Below are positions 9,579-18,619 of a DNA stretch of 64,000 nucleotides, piece after piece. Position 1 is the first letter of the stretch; each line of letters starts with the position of its first letter. Both the position numbers and the translations under genes were made by a program. This DNA is from Vreelandella alkaliphila (GTDB taxonomy: Bacteria; Pseudomonadota; Gammaproteobacteria; Pseudomonadales; Halomonadaceae). The notes under the pieces were generated by a model. That model was not told where the DNA came from. It made no database searches and saw nothing but the letters and a program-made list of their open reading frames with translations. The stretch lies in contig NZ_JABASV010000008.1 in the NCBI RefSeq assembly GCF_016107625.1, positions 144,433 through 208,432 of the forward strand. Direction: 5' to 3'.

Positions 9579-10709
9579 ATGCCAAGCGAGTGGATAGCGC
9601 GTGATGATCAAACAGTAACCCTTAAAGGCGAGTGGACGCTTGCCAATTATCGCCTTATCAAAGCGGCGCTTCAGCAAAGTGAAACTCAAACTGAGCCTGG
9701 CAAGCCAACAGATGCGACGGTTTCACTAGACGCAATAACTCGCCTTGATACCGCTGGCGCCATACTCATTGCGGAGTTGATTGGCGTTGAGAAAGCGCAG
9801 GCGGTGGCGGATTGGGCAGCAGAACTGCCGAAAGAGCAGCAGGCGTTGCTGGTGCGTATTGCCGAAGCCATGGAAGCGCCGCTGGACGTTGATCCTCCTT
9901 CCTATTCGCGCATTAGCCAAGCGCTTGCCAGCGTGGGTCAACACATGGTGGGACTTTGGTCCCAGCAGCGCCAGCTTTTGGCCTTTATTGGTCTCGTCGT
10001 GGCCACCCTCTTCCATCTAACATTGCGGCCACGCCACTGGCGCTTAACGGCCACCGTGGCCCATATCCAGCAGAGTGGTCTTAATGCCGTCCCCATCGTC
10101 GCGCTACTCACCTTTATGGTAGGCGCCGTGGTGGCTTTCCTTGGCGCTACCGTTTTGCAGGATTTTGGCGCCACAATTTATACCATCGATCTTGTGGCGT
10201 TCTCATTTTTGAGAGAGTTCGGCGTTCTACTTGCTGCGATCCTACTCGCGGGACGAACCGCCAGTGCCTTTACTGCCCAAATTGGCGCCATGAAATCCAA
10301 TGAAGAGATAGATGCCCTGCAGGCTCAGGGGCTTGATCCTATCGAGCTTTTGGTGCTCCCACGGGTAATGGCGATGTTAATTAGCCTGCCCATGCTCGCC
10401 TTTGTAGGTATGCTCAGCGGCTTAGCGGGCGGCGCCATGGTCACCTCTCTGTCACTGGATATTTCACTTACCCAGTTTATGGCCACGCTGCAAAAAGATG
10501 TATCGGTGACACACTTTTTGGTAGGACTAAGCAAAGCCCCGGTGTTTGCCTTCGTGATCGCCGTGATCGGCTGCCTGGAAGGCTTTAAGGTCAGCGGTAG
10601 CGCGCAGTCGGTGGGAGAACACACCACCTCAAGTGTCGTTCAATCGATTTTTATGGTGATTCTAATTGATGCCGTCGCCGCGCTATTCTTTATGGAGATG
10701 GGCTGGTGA
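9579..10709 (+). CDS. MlaE-family ABC transporter permease with N-terminal STAS-like domain
   Basis: A 376-residue inner-membrane permease of the intermembrane phospholipid transport type. Residues 1 to about 115 form a soluble STAS-like region (TVTLKGEWTLANYRLI; VSLDAITRLDTAGAILIAELI). The MlaE permease domain follows, with LREFGVLLAAILLAGRTASAFTAQIGAMKSNEEIDAL as the family signature. The ATG at 9579 sits 5 bases after GGAG; a GTG at 9573 overlaps that ribosome site and is less likely. It heads an operon with an ATPase, an MCE protein and a lipoprotein, and ends inside the GTG start of the ATPase gene. Confidence 0.92.
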   Translation: MPSEWIARDDQTVTLKGEWTLANYRLIKAALQQSETQTEPGKPTDATVSLDAITRLDTAGAILIAELIGVEKAQAVADWAAELPKEQQALLVRIAEAMEAPLDVDPPSYSRISQALASVGQHMVGLWSQQRQLLAFIGLVVATLFHLTLRPRHWRLTATVAHIQQSGLNAVPIVALLTFMVGAVVAFLGATVLQDFGATIYTIDLVAFSFLREFGVLLAAILLAGRTASAFTAQIGAMKSNEEIDALQAQGLDPIELLVLPRVMAMLISLPMLAFVGMLSGLAGGAMVTSLSLDISLTQFMATLQKDVSVTHFLVGLSKAPVFAFVIAVIGCLEGFKVSGSAQSVGEHTTSSVVQSIFMVILIDAVAALFFMEMGW

Positions 10710-11533
10710 TCAATTCAGATAAACCGACAGAGCAAAACGACTTACCGGTCATTAAGGTTCGAGGCTTGGTGAACCGCTTTGGTACTCATGTGGTGCACGA
10801 AAATTTAGATCTGACCCTTGAACGCGGGGAAATCCTCGGCGTTGTAGGTGGTTCTGGTACCGGCAAATCAGTGCTGTTACGCAGCATCGTCGGTTTGAAG
10901 CGCCCCAATGACGGCATGATTGAAGTCCTAGGCACAACGCTTAACGAGCTTAACGAGGCTCAGCGCAGTCAAATAGAGCGACGCTTTGGCGTGCTGTTTC
11001 AGCGCGGTGCGCTGTTCAGCTCGTTGAACCTGCAAGAGAATATTGCCCTACCGCTAATTGAACATGCCAGGCTACCCCGTGAAGACGCCGAGCATCTTGC
11101 CAGGGTCAAGTTATCGTTGGTCGGGCTTCCGCCACAGGCCGCGCTGCAGTTTCCTGAGTCGCTGTCTGGCGGCATGGTCAAGCGCGCCGCCCTTGCCCGT
11201 GCCTTAGCGCTTGATCCTGACATCCTGTTTCTTGACGAGCCCACGGCAGGGCTTGACCCTATTGGTGCAGCAGCCTTCGATCAGTTGCTGGTCACCCTTC
11301 GCGATGCGCTGGGATTCAGCGTATTTCTGGTTACCCATGACCTGGATACGCTCTACGCTGCCTGCGATCGGGTCGCGGTACTCTCACAGAAACGTGTGCT
11401 GGTGGTGGATACCATCGATAAAGTGGCAGATACCGACGATGAATGGATTCAAGACTACTTTCACGGCCCGCGTGGTCGAGCCGCTCAGCGTGCTCATACC
11501 GCCTTTTCAAATAACGCAAACGTCCAGGAGTGA
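10706..11533 (+). CDS. MlaF-type ABC transporter ATP-binding protein
   Basis: A 275-residue cytoplasmic ATPase. Walker A is GGSGTGKS, the signature is SLSGGMVKRAALARAL (the SGGM variant typical of MlaF/Ttg2A ATPases), Walker B is ILFLDEP, and the LVTHD switch histidine is present. It pairs with the preceding permease to drive lipid movement between the membranes. The start is GTG within a 4-base GTGA overlap with the permease stop, preceded by GGAG, so translation is probably coupled. Confidence 0.93.
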   Translation: MINSDKPTEQNDLPVIKVRGLVNRFGTHVVHENLDLTLERGEILGVVGGSGTGKSVLLRSIVGLKRPNDGMIEVLGTTLNELNEAQRSQIERRFGVLFQRGALFSSLNLQENIALPLIEHARLPREDAEHLARVKLSLVGLPPQAALQFPESLSGGMVKRAALARALALDPDILFLDEPTAGLDPIGAAAFDQLLVTLRDALGFSVFLVTHDLDTLYAACDRVAVLSQKRVLVVDTIDKVADTDDEWIQDYFHGPRGRAAQRAHTAFSNNANVQE

Positions 11534-11539
11534 CTGCAC

Positions 11540-12481
11540 ATGGAAACCCGCGCGCATCACGTTTTGATAGGTTTGTTCACACTGGGAACCGCCGTCGCAG
11601 CACTGCTGTTTGCGCTATGGATGAGCTATGCCGCTGGAGAGCGTAACTATCAACCCTACCGGATTCTGTTTGAGCGCAGTGTTAGTGGTTTATCAATTGG
11701 CAGTAAGGTGCAGTACAACGGCATTGAAGTTGGCGATGTTACCGAGCTGACACTGAACCCTGACGACCCACGCCAAGTTATTGCTAGTGTGCGAGTCTAT
11801 GAAGACACCCCCGTCAAAACAGATACTCGAGCAAAGTTAGCCTTTGCCAGCATTACCGGCAGCATGTCGGTTCAGCTGTATGGAGGCACCCCAGAAAGCC
11901 CCCGCCTAGTAAACCAAACGGACAGTATGGCACCGTTTATCAACGCAGACCCTTCACCGATTGCCACGCTATTTGATGAAGGCGAAACAATGATTCAAAA
12001 CATTAATTCTATTCTGATAAACGTTAATGAACTATTTAATGACGGCAATCGTGAACAAGCCGGCACTATTTTGACGAGTATTGCGCAGATCACAGAGATG
12101 ATCGCCTCACAACAAGCAGCGCTTGATCAAAATATGGCACTGTTCGGCGAAGTATCACGCCAAGCCACAGCGACCCTTGAAAGCATCGATACGCTTAGCC
12201 TCGAGGCGACACAGCTATTGCGACAAGATGGTCAGCAAATGATGCGAAGCGCTGAAAGCGCCAGTCGTGATGTGGCCAGCGCCGCACAACGAATTGAACA
12301 GCTCGTTAACGACAATGCCGGTGCTGTCGATAGTACGCTGCAGGGGGCACAAGACATTGCTCCCGCACTTTCAGCCCTACGTTCTACACTAACTAATCTT
12401 GATCGTATTACTCGCCAGCTTGAAGAGAGTCCCGCAGACTTTTTCCTGGGCCGGGATCAGGTAGAGGAGTTTCGTCCATGA
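11540..12481 (+). CDS. MCE-domain (MlaD-family) periplasmic lipid-binding protein
   Basis: A 313-residue protein anchored by one N-terminal membrane helix (HHVLIGLFTLGTAVAALLFALWMSYAAG). A single MCE domain follows at about residues 40-120 (YRILFERSVSGLSIGSKVQYNGIEVGDV), and then a long helical tail rich in Gln and Ala. MlaD-type proteins form a periplasmic hexameric ring that binds lipid and docks on the permease. At 313 residues it is much longer than E. coli MlaD (about 183), so the helical extension may build a periplasmic tunnel or needle, as in PqiB; that is inference. Confidence 0.9.
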   Translation: METRAHHVLIGLFTLGTAVAALLFALWMSYAAGERNYQPYRILFERSVSGLSIGSKVQYNGIEVGDVTELTLNPDDPRQVIASVRVYEDTPVKTDTRAKLAFASITGSMSVQLYGGTPESPRLVNQTDSMAPFINADPSPIATLFDEGETMIQNINSILINVNELFNDGNREQAGTILTSIAQITEMIASQQAALDQNMALFGEVSRQATATLESIDTLSLEATQLLRQDGQQMMRSAESASRDVASAAQRIEQLVNDNAGAVDSTLQGAQDIAPALSALRSTLTNLDRITRQLEESPADFFLGRDQVEEFRP

Positions 12482-13098
12482 GCTTGCGCTCTACGTTTAG
12501 CATCGTCACATTAGCGGCGCTTGTATTAAGCGCCGGTTGTTCAATACTGCCCGAAAGTAATCCCGCAACGCTCTATCGGCTGCCATCGTCTGCCACGCAG
12601 TCTGAACACACGGCTGCCACCCTCCCCGTAAGACTAGGCATTGCTACCCCGGGGGCAGGCCACTTGCTGAACAGCAATCGTATTGTGGTATACCCAGAAG
12701 GCAATGTAGTCAATGTCTATGAGGGGGTACGCTGGCATGAGGACGCCCCAGAAATGCTTCAAGCGCGCTTAATTTCTGATCTGCAGCAGCGCCAGCTATT
12801 CACTGGCGTAAGTAGCGACCGATTGCCTCACGATATACTGCTACTGAGCGAACTGCGCCATTTCCAAAGTGAGTACGACACTTCCCCACCCAGTATTCAT
12901 CTTCAATTAGATGTCCAGCTTGTGAATACACAACACCGAAAACCACTGGCTGCGACTAGTTTTGTTATCCGCACCCGCGCGGATAGTCCAGAGATTCCGG
13001 ACGTCGTGAATGCGTTTGGCGCGGCTAGCGATGCGCTAGCGGAGCAGCTTTCAGCATGGGTTGCGGCGCAATCAAGCAGTCTGAGAACCGCCGATTGA
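12478..13098 (+). CDS. PqiC-like ABC transport auxiliary lipoprotein
   Basis: A 206-residue predicted lipoprotein with a hydrophobic signal and the lipobox LSAGC, the Cys being at about residue 21. The mature part matches the ABC-type auxiliary component family (PqiC/YmbA): LYRLPSS, LGIATPGAGHLLNSNRIVVYPEGNVVNVYEGVRW, then PEMLQARLISDLQ. Such proteins sit in the outer membrane and probably receive the MCE assembly. It overlaps the MCE gene by ATGA. Its last 27 bases overlap the convergent kinase-like gene. Confidence 0.88.
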   Translation: MSLRSTFSIVTLAALVLSAGCSILPESNPATLYRLPSSATQSEHTAATLPVRLGIATPGAGHLLNSNRIVVYPEGNVVNVYEGVRWHEDAPEMLQARLISDLQQRQLFTGVSSDRLPHDILLLSELRHFQSEYDTSPPSIHLQLDVQLVNTQHRKPLAATSFVIRTRADSPEIPDVVNAFGAASDALAEQLSAWVAAQSSSLRTAD

Positions 13099-14937
13099 CG
13101 GCGTCTTTCTTAAAAAATCACGCGGGTCTTTAGGATAAAAATGTTCAGGCTGGCACTCTAAATGGGTAAAAAATCGCGTGTCTTTGTAAGGCATTTTCAT
13201 AAAGCCGGACACGCCTAACCCCTCGATCTGGCTTACAGACGCCAACATCTGCGCCAGCAAAGCCCGAAACTCGGCCTCCCGGCTAGGGTCCAGAAGCCGA
13301 TAATAGCTATGAATTTTAAGATGCTTTGGTAGTGACTCAAAGATAATCATGCCGGTGTGATGAATCTCATTCAGCCGTTGCAGTATGTGCATAATGGTGT
13401 CCGGTAGGACAAGTAGCTCTTCTGGATCAGGGCCGTCTTCAAAGTAGCTATGCTGGCGAGTGAGGTCTTCCATTTCTGGCACCGCGCTCAGCTCGTAGTC
13501 AATCGTGGTGCCAGGATCACAATGAAAAGGCTCTTCCGCACTCGCGCGCTCTAAATGCAGCGTTTGGCGTGCATTAAACAAGCAGCTTTTAAACACCCCT
13601 TGGCGATGGATGGCTCGCGCCAAGTGCACCATATTGTTGACGGCTTGAATAAACGCTGGCTTTAATGCGGGATCATGCAGGTTAAGTGAGGAGTCGATAT
13701 AGACGCCCTCTCGCTCCCAGCGTACTGCTAAACCACCGACAACCGGGTATCTTCCTAAGCGACTCACCGAGGCCAAAAACGCCTTTTCGGTTTCCCCCAT
13801 GCCCTGCATAAATTGCTTGTAATAGCGGTCTAACTGCACATCATTGACATCATTAAGTGTTTCTTCCGCGTTCGCTTCGCGCAGAAACGCCTTCCGGGAG
13901 CTGTAAACGACCGTATCAATCTCTTGGTGCGCCGCACGGCCCCAGACAGGCACTAGCGGTGTTTGTATTGGCGTGGGTAGATCTAACATCACCACTTTGG
14001 CCATGCGGGACATCGCCTGTAAATAGTGATCCCCTGCTTTATGGCGTATGTGGGGGTCGGGATCCAACATACCGTCCAAGGTGCGGGCAAACTCCAAGGG
14101 TAGCCCCAGCGAGCTAGCGGGAATGGCACGATGACCAAAGCGGCAGGATTGCGCAGAAGCTAATGCATATAGCGTGCCTGCGGCCCCTTGCTCATCAAAA
14201 CGAGGCGATGATAGCGCTCCATTTAGCTGCTCTTCACCAATAAAGTAGACATCGCCCAGCCGGGCGTTGGTTTGCTGCAGATTGTCGGACATTAATTCCA
14301 TCACGTTTGCCCCGACAAATTGGAGCTTTTCGTCTAACTGGGCAAATACGGACGATCCCCAGTCAATCAACGCAATGGACTCGGTATCTGGATCAAATAC
14401 CAAATTTGACGGTTTGATGTCGCCATGCACAACGGGACGTGCATTAGGACCCGTTTCGCGGCGCAATGCGGAAAGAATATCGGCCAACTGGTCGGCAATG
14501 CGCACCACTAACCGCGGAGAGAGACGGCCTTCTTTCAGTGACACCTGTTCAAGGTTCCAACCAGGCGCACGCTCCATCACTAGAATTGACTGGCCTCGGG
14601 AGCGTTGGTAAGCCACAAGCTTTGGTATGCGGGGATGGGAAACCTGATCAAGCATAAACGCCTCTTCTTCAAGGCGTTCTTGTAAATGAGTCGGTAGCGT
14701 AATACGTGAGAATTTAAACACGTAGTGGGCAGGCACATCTTGGTGTTGCGCGCTGCCCGCAAATACAAAGCCATAGGCACCTTTACCCACCAGCTCAATC
14801 CCCGTGTAGCCCAGCTGGGCGAGCTGTGCCTGACACAGTGCTACCCAGTCTTTAAGCTTACGGGCATCATGATGGCTAAGTAGATATACCGACTGCTCTT
14901 CCGGTATATAAAACTGCTGGAGCGGTGCCTGAGACAT
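13072..14937 (-). CDS. Hanks-type serine/threonine protein kinase-like protein
   Basis: A 621-residue soluble protein. Residues about 45-320 form a protein kinase fold with all key motifs: glycine loop GKGAYG (51-56), VFKFSR lysine (75), catalytic loop HGDIKPSN (Asp 173, Asn 178) and metal-binding IDWGSS (Asp 192, DWG in place of DFG). Residues about 330-621 form a domain I do not recognise. It has no membrane helix, so it should be cytoplasmic. AAGGA precedes the ATG. The gene starts 63 bases after the BCKDH E2 gene on the same strand with no evident terminator, so it could be co-transcribed with it. The substrate is unknown. Confidence 0.82.
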   Translation of the reverse strand: MSQAPLQQFYIPEEQSVYLLSHHDARKLKDWVALCQAQLAQLGYTGIELVGKGAYGFVFAGSAQHQDVPAHYVFKFSRITLPTHLQERLEEEAFMLDQVSHPRIPKLVAYQRSRGQSILVMERAPGWNLEQVSLKEGRLSPRLVVRIADQLADILSALRRETGPNARPVVHGDIKPSNLVFDPDTESIALIDWGSSVFAQLDEKLQFVGANVMELMSDNLQQTNARLGDVYFIGEEQLNGALSSPRFDEQGAAGTLYALASAQSCRFGHRAIPASSLGLPLEFARTLDGMLDPDPHIRHKAGDHYLQAMSRMAKVVMLDLPTPIQTPLVPVWGRAAHQEIDTVVYSSRKAFLREANAEETLNDVNDVQLDRYYKQFMQGMGETEKAFLASVSRLGRYPVVGGLAVRWEREGVYIDSSLNLHDPALKPAFIQAVNNMVHLARAIHRQGVFKSCLFNARQTLHLERASAEEPFHCDPGTTIDYELSAVPEMEDLTRQHSYFEDGPDPEELLVLPDTIMHILQRLNEIHHTGMIIFESLPKHLKIHSYYRLLDPSREAEFRALLAQMLASVSQIEGLGVSGFMKMPYKDTRFFTHLECQPEHFYPKDPRDFLRKTPSIGGSQTA

Positions 14938-15000
14938 TTCTCATTCCTTGCTAACCAACTTCTGGCTATTTAACCTCTTGCTATTCAATGTCTAGCAACC

Positions 15001-16257
15001 TTAGCCCAAGTGCAGCAGCATGGTTTCAGGCGCTTCCAAATAGCCTTTCCAAGCATTGCAGAACCTAGCGATAGTACCACCATCAATAAAGCGGTGATCG
15101 CCTGCCCAGGTGATGGTCATAATGGCTCGCCGCTGAACTTCTCCTTGCTCATCGAAGCGCGGTAACCATTGGGTTTTACCAATCGCCACTATCGCCGCTT
15201 CCGGCGCATTGATAATCGGCGCGGCATAGGTTCCGCCCAACGCACCAATGTTAGAAATACTAATGGTGCCACCTTTGAGATCAGCCTGATCGACACGCCC
15301 TTCTCGGGCTGCAATGGTTAAACGCCCCACTTCACGAGCAATGTCTAGCAGCGTTAAACGCTCAACACCTTTCACATTGGGCACCAGCAAACCGGCTTTG
15401 CTATCCACCGCCATGCCGATATTGCACTGTTCGTAGTAGTGCAGCTCGTTGGCTTCCGCGTTTAGTTGGGCATTGATGATCGGCGCCTCAGTAACCGCCA
15501 GTGCCATAGCTTTCATGAAAAAGGGCATAAGTGTTAACCGCTCACCAAGCGCCTCTACCCGTGGCTTTAGACGCTCGCGCAGCGCCAGCAGATCGGTCAC
15601 ATCGATCTCTTCACCATAGTGAAAATGCGGGATGGAGCTGGCTGCCTCAACCATTCTTTTCGCCATCACCGCGCGCACACCGCGAAGCGGTTCGACGCGA
15701 GGCAACTGTGTTCCTTGGTTGACTTGCGATGGTGTTTGGCTAGGGGCAGCAGAAGGTTGATTCAGGTGCGCCAGCACGTCTTCTTTTAATACCCGGCCAT
15801 CTTTACCACTGCCAGCAATGGCAGTTAACTCAAGTTGATGTTCACGAACGAGACGTCGCACGGCTGGGCTAGCAGGTATTTTGCCGCTGCTCGTACTAAG
15901 GCTGCAGGTACTGGATGCCACAGCGGCTTGCTCAACTGCCTTGGCTGAGCCACTGTCAGCGTCAGCTACAGGTGATTGAGGCTCGTTAGCCTGTTCCGTC
16001 GCGCCGGCTTCTTGGGTGTCATTTTCTGCTTGGTAGGCATAAAGCGGTGCGTGTACTTTGGCAATTTTTCCTTGGGCAACATAAAGTTTGGTGACCACGC
16101 CTGCTTCGGGAGCAGTAATTTCCACTAGCGCTTTATCGGTCATCACCTCGACAATTGGCTGATCTTCCTCAATCCGATCACCCTCTGCAACGCGCCACTC
16201 CACCACTTCACATTCAACAATGCCTTCGCCGATATCCGGCAGCATGAAATCGCTCAT
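15001..16257 (-). CDS. bkdB: Branched-chain 2-oxoacid dehydrogenase E2 (dihydrolipoamide acyltransferase)
   Basis: A 418-residue core subunit. It has an N-terminal lipoyl domain with lipoylated Lys 42 (VMTDKALVEITAP), an Ala/Ser/Glu-rich linker, and a peripheral-subunit-binding domain at about 130-165 (SPAVRRLVREHQLELTAIAGSGKDGRVLKEDV). The catalytic acyltransferase domain ends with the active-site motif DHRFIDGG (His about 388, Asp about 392). It transfers the acyl group from E1 to CoA in Val/Leu/Ile breakdown. It lies 17 bases after E1beta. No E3 (lpd) gene is present, so a shared lipoamide dehydrogenase from elsewhere must serve the complex. Confidence 0.9.
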   Translation of the reverse strand: MSDFMLPDIGEGIVECEVVEWRVAEGDRIEEDQPIVEVMTDKALVEITAPEAGVVTKLYVAQGKIAKVHAPLYAYQAENDTQEAGATEQANEPQSPVADADSGSAKAVEQAAVASSTCSLSTSSGKIPASPAVRRLVREHQLELTAIAGSGKDGRVLKEDVLAHLNQPSAAPSQTPSQVNQGTQLPRVEPLRGVRAVMAKRMVEAASSIPHFHYGEEIDVTDLLALRERLKPRVEALGERLTLMPFFMKAMALAVTEAPIINAQLNAEANELHYYEQCNIGMAVDSKAGLLVPNVKGVERLTLLDIAREVGRLTIAAREGRVDQADLKGGTISISNIGALGGTYAAPIINAPEAAIVAIGKTQWLPRFDEQGEVQRRAIMTITWAGDHRFIDGGTIARFCNAWKGYLEAPETMLLHLG

Positions 16258-16274
16258 TATTTTTCTCCCTGGCG

Positions 16275-17252
16275 CTAAAAGTTAACGCTTTCGCGAATCG
16301 CTTCAAAAATTTTCAGATGGTCGGGCAAGTACTCTTTTTCCAGCACTAGCGGGAAAGGCGTATCTAGCCCCGTTACCCGAGTAATCGGCGATTCAAGATA
16401 GAGAAAACAGCGCTCTTGGATCGTCGCGGCGATTTCACCCGCAAAGCCACCTGTTAACGGCGCTTCATGGCTGACGATCAAACGTCCTGTTTTTAGAACA
16501 GACTCAACGACAGTATCCGCGTCCCATGGCAGCAACGTGCGCAAATCAATCACTTCACAGGCAATGCCCTGCTCTTCAGCAAGCTCAACGGCTTTGCCGA
16601 TGACTTCCATTTGTGCGCCCCAGCCCACCAGCGTTATATCAGTCCCCTCTTTAATGACCTCCGCTTCACCAATAGGAAGCTGATAATCCTCTTGGGGCAC
16701 CTCACCCACCGATGCACGATAGAGACGCTTGGGTTCTAAAAAAAGCACCGGATCTGGATCGCGAATGGAAGCGAGCAGTAGCCCTTTTGCTTGGTAGGGA
16801 TTGCGCGGCACAACGACTTTTAAACCGGGCGTATGTGTAAAGTAAGCTTCTGGTGACTGCGAATGATAGAGCCCCCCCGCGATACCACCGCCATAGGGCG
16901 TGCGGATGGTTAATCCACCCACATTGAACAAATCCCCCGAACGGTAGCGGAATTTCGCAGACTCATTAACGATTTGGTCAAAGGCGGGAAAGATGTAGTC
17001 GGCAAACTGTATTTCAGCAACGGGCACTGAGCCTTGAGCAGCCAGCCCATTGGCAAAACCAATGATGCCTTGTTCTACCAACGGCGTGTTAAAGCAGCGC
17101 GATTTACCATACTTTTCCTGTAAATGGCTGGTAGCACGGAATACGCCGCCAAAAACGCCAACATCTTCACCAAAACAGATAACTTTGTCATCTTCAGCCA
17201 TGGCGATATCAAGCGCATTGTTGATCGCCTGGAGCATGTTCATTGTGGGCAT
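16275..17252 (-). CDS. bkdA2: Branched-chain 2-oxoacid dehydrogenase E1 beta subunit
   Basis: A 325-residue transketolase-like subunit. It has [67 protein letters not shown], and a C-terminal domain with [17 protein letters not shown] and [10 protein letters not shown]. Together these match the E1beta subunit of BCKDH. It pairs with E1alpha to form the thiamine-diphosphate decarboxylase. Its start lies 1 base after the E1alpha stop, with GGGGAGG upstream. Confidence 0.92.
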   Translation of the reverse strand: MPTMNMLQAINNALDIAMAEDDKVICFGEDVGVFGGVFRATSHLQEKYGKSRCFNTPLVEQGIIGFANGLAAQGSVPVAEIQFADYIFPAFDQIVNESAKFRYRSGDLFNVGGLTIRTPYGGGIAGGLYHSQSPEAYFTHTPGLKVVVPRNPYQAKGLLLASIRDPDPVLFLEPKRLYRASVGEVPQEDYQLPIGEAEVIKEGTDITLVGWGAQMEVIGKAVELAEEQGIACEVIDLRTLLPWDADTVVESVLKTGRLIVSHEAPLTGGFAGEIAATIQERCFLYLESPITRVTGLDTPFPLVLEKEYLPDHLKIFEAIRESVNF

Positions 17253-17253
17253 G

Positions 17254-18456
17254 TTATGCCTCCCCCTGGGAATCTGTGGACGTATTCACCTCAAGGTCTA
17301 GCGACCGCGCTCCACGCGGGTAGGCCTCTGGATAGCGGCGAATATGGCGCTTAAGCTGGTCAAATTGACGCTGTAGCTCAGGGGTTATGTCGGCATAGAC
17401 ATCAGTAATCAGCGACTCCAGCGGTGGGGGTGAACGCTTTTCTGCCCGTTTCATGGTATCTAGAACTTCGCGGCGCAACGTTTCCTGCTGGCTGGTTTCC
17501 TCCTCCTCGCTCCACCAGCCTTTTTTCAACAGCCATTTCTGCATGCGCAGTATGGGGTCTTTTAACCGCCACGCTTCTTCTTCACTTTTGGCACGATAGC
17601 CGGAAGGGTCATCCGAAGAGGAGTGAGCAGCAAGACGGTAAGACATGGCTTCAATCAGCACGGGCTTGTTTTGTTCAACAGCAATCTGACGCGCTTGGCG
17701 TGTCGCTTCATAAACTGCCAGTGCATCGTTCCCGTCAACGCGTATCACATGCATATGATAGCCAAACGCCCTTGGGGCAATGCCATCCGCTGCAAACTGC
17801 TCGGTTGATGGCGTCGAAATGGCATAGCCATTGTTGCGGCAGAAAAAAATCACCGGTACTTGATGGACTGATGCCATATTCAGCGCGGCGTGGAAATCAC
17901 CTTCTGATGCAGCACCCTCACCGAAGAACGTTAAGGTGCAATGCCCATCACCCGCTAATTTCTGACCGTATGCGTAGCCTGTCGCCTGGGGGATTTGCGT
18001 TGCAAGCGGAGAAGAAATGGTCATGTAGTGCAGCTTGCGTGATCCATAATGAATCGGCATTTGGCGGCCTTTACCGTAGTCAAGCTCGTTGCCAAACAGC
18101 TGATTCATAAACTCGTCAATGGAGAACCCGCGGTACATTAATGCGCCTTGCTCGCGGTATTGCGCCATGATCATATCGGCATCGTCTAGTGCAGCAGCAG
18201 CACCAACAACGGCGGCCTCTTCACCCGTGCTTTGCATATAGAAACTAAGCCGCCCCTGGCGTTGGGCAGCCATCATGCGCTCATCTAGGATACGGGTGGC
18301 CAGCATGGCTTGATAGAGCCGTCTGGCATGATCACGCGGTAGGTCTGGCTCTCTCGCCCCTTCGTAAAGCTCGCCCTCTGGGTCGAGCAGGCTGAAGGTA
18401 GCCATTGAGAATTCGTCGCCGGTCATAAAGAGCGGCTGATGTACGTAGTTTGTCAT
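17254..18456 (-). CDS. bkdA1: Branched-chain 2-oxoacid dehydrogenase E1 alpha subunit
   Basis: A 400-residue thiamine-diphosphate-binding subunit. The ThDP motif runs from GEGAASEGD to the NN of [11 protein letters not shown]. The segment [16 protein letters not shown] matches the phosphorylation loop of BCKDH E1alpha, which distinguishes it from pyruvate dehydrogenase. [24 protein letters not shown] is also typical of BCKDH. It opens the operon E1alpha-E1beta-E2. AAGGA precedes the ATG. It decarboxylates 2-oxoisovalerate and related keto acids from branched-chain amino acids. Confidence 0.92.
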   Translation of the reverse strand: MTNYVHQPLFMTGDEFSMATFSLLDPEGELYEGAREPDLPRDHARRLYQAMLATRILDERMMAAQRQGRLSFYMQSTGEEAAVVGAAAALDDADMIMAQYREQGALMYRGFSIDEFMNQLFGNELDYGKGRQMPIHYGSRKLHYMTISSPLATQIPQATGYAYGQKLAGDGHCTLTFFGEGAASEGDFHAALNMASVHQVPVIFFCRNNGYAISTPSTEQFAADGIAPRAFGYHMHVIRVDGNDALAVYEATRQARQIAVEQNKPVLIEAMSYRLAAHSSSDDPSGYRAKSEEEAWRLKDPILRMQKWLLKKGWWSEEEETSQQETLRREVLDTMKRAEKRSPPPLESLITDVYADITPELQRQFDQLKRHIRRYPEAYPRGARSLDLEVNTSTDSQGEA

Positions 18457-18547
18457 GCTTATTATCCTTGTATTACCCCTTTTGAGGGCAGTGTTGTTGG
18501 TGTTGACCGTTTTTGCCAGTGGATTTATCTAGCATAGGTCAAGCTTG

Positions 18548-18568
18548 TCGAGGTTAGTGTCACCTCGA
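18548..18568. repeat. Inverted repeat upstream of the BCKDH operon
   Basis: Perfect 7-bp arms TCGAGGT (18548-18554) and ACCTCGA (18562-18568) with a 7-base spacer, between yehW (-) and the E1alpha gene (-). No U-run follows on either strand, so it is a poor intrinsic terminator. It might be an operator for the bkd genes or a weak mRNA hairpin. No adjacent regulator gene supports either reading. Confidence 0.35.
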
Positions 18569-18619
18569 TCAACGCAACACAAGGACAGTAACGCAGTCTG
18601 CTACTTTTAGGGATACAAC

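Noticed and set aside
17424..18110. 228-residue plus-strand ORF
   Set aside because: It lies entirely antisense inside the well-supported E1alpha gene, with low-complexity composition.
18548..18568. Terminator downstream of yehW
   Set aside because: The hairpin is perfect but lacks a following U-run, so it is listed only as an inverted repeat.
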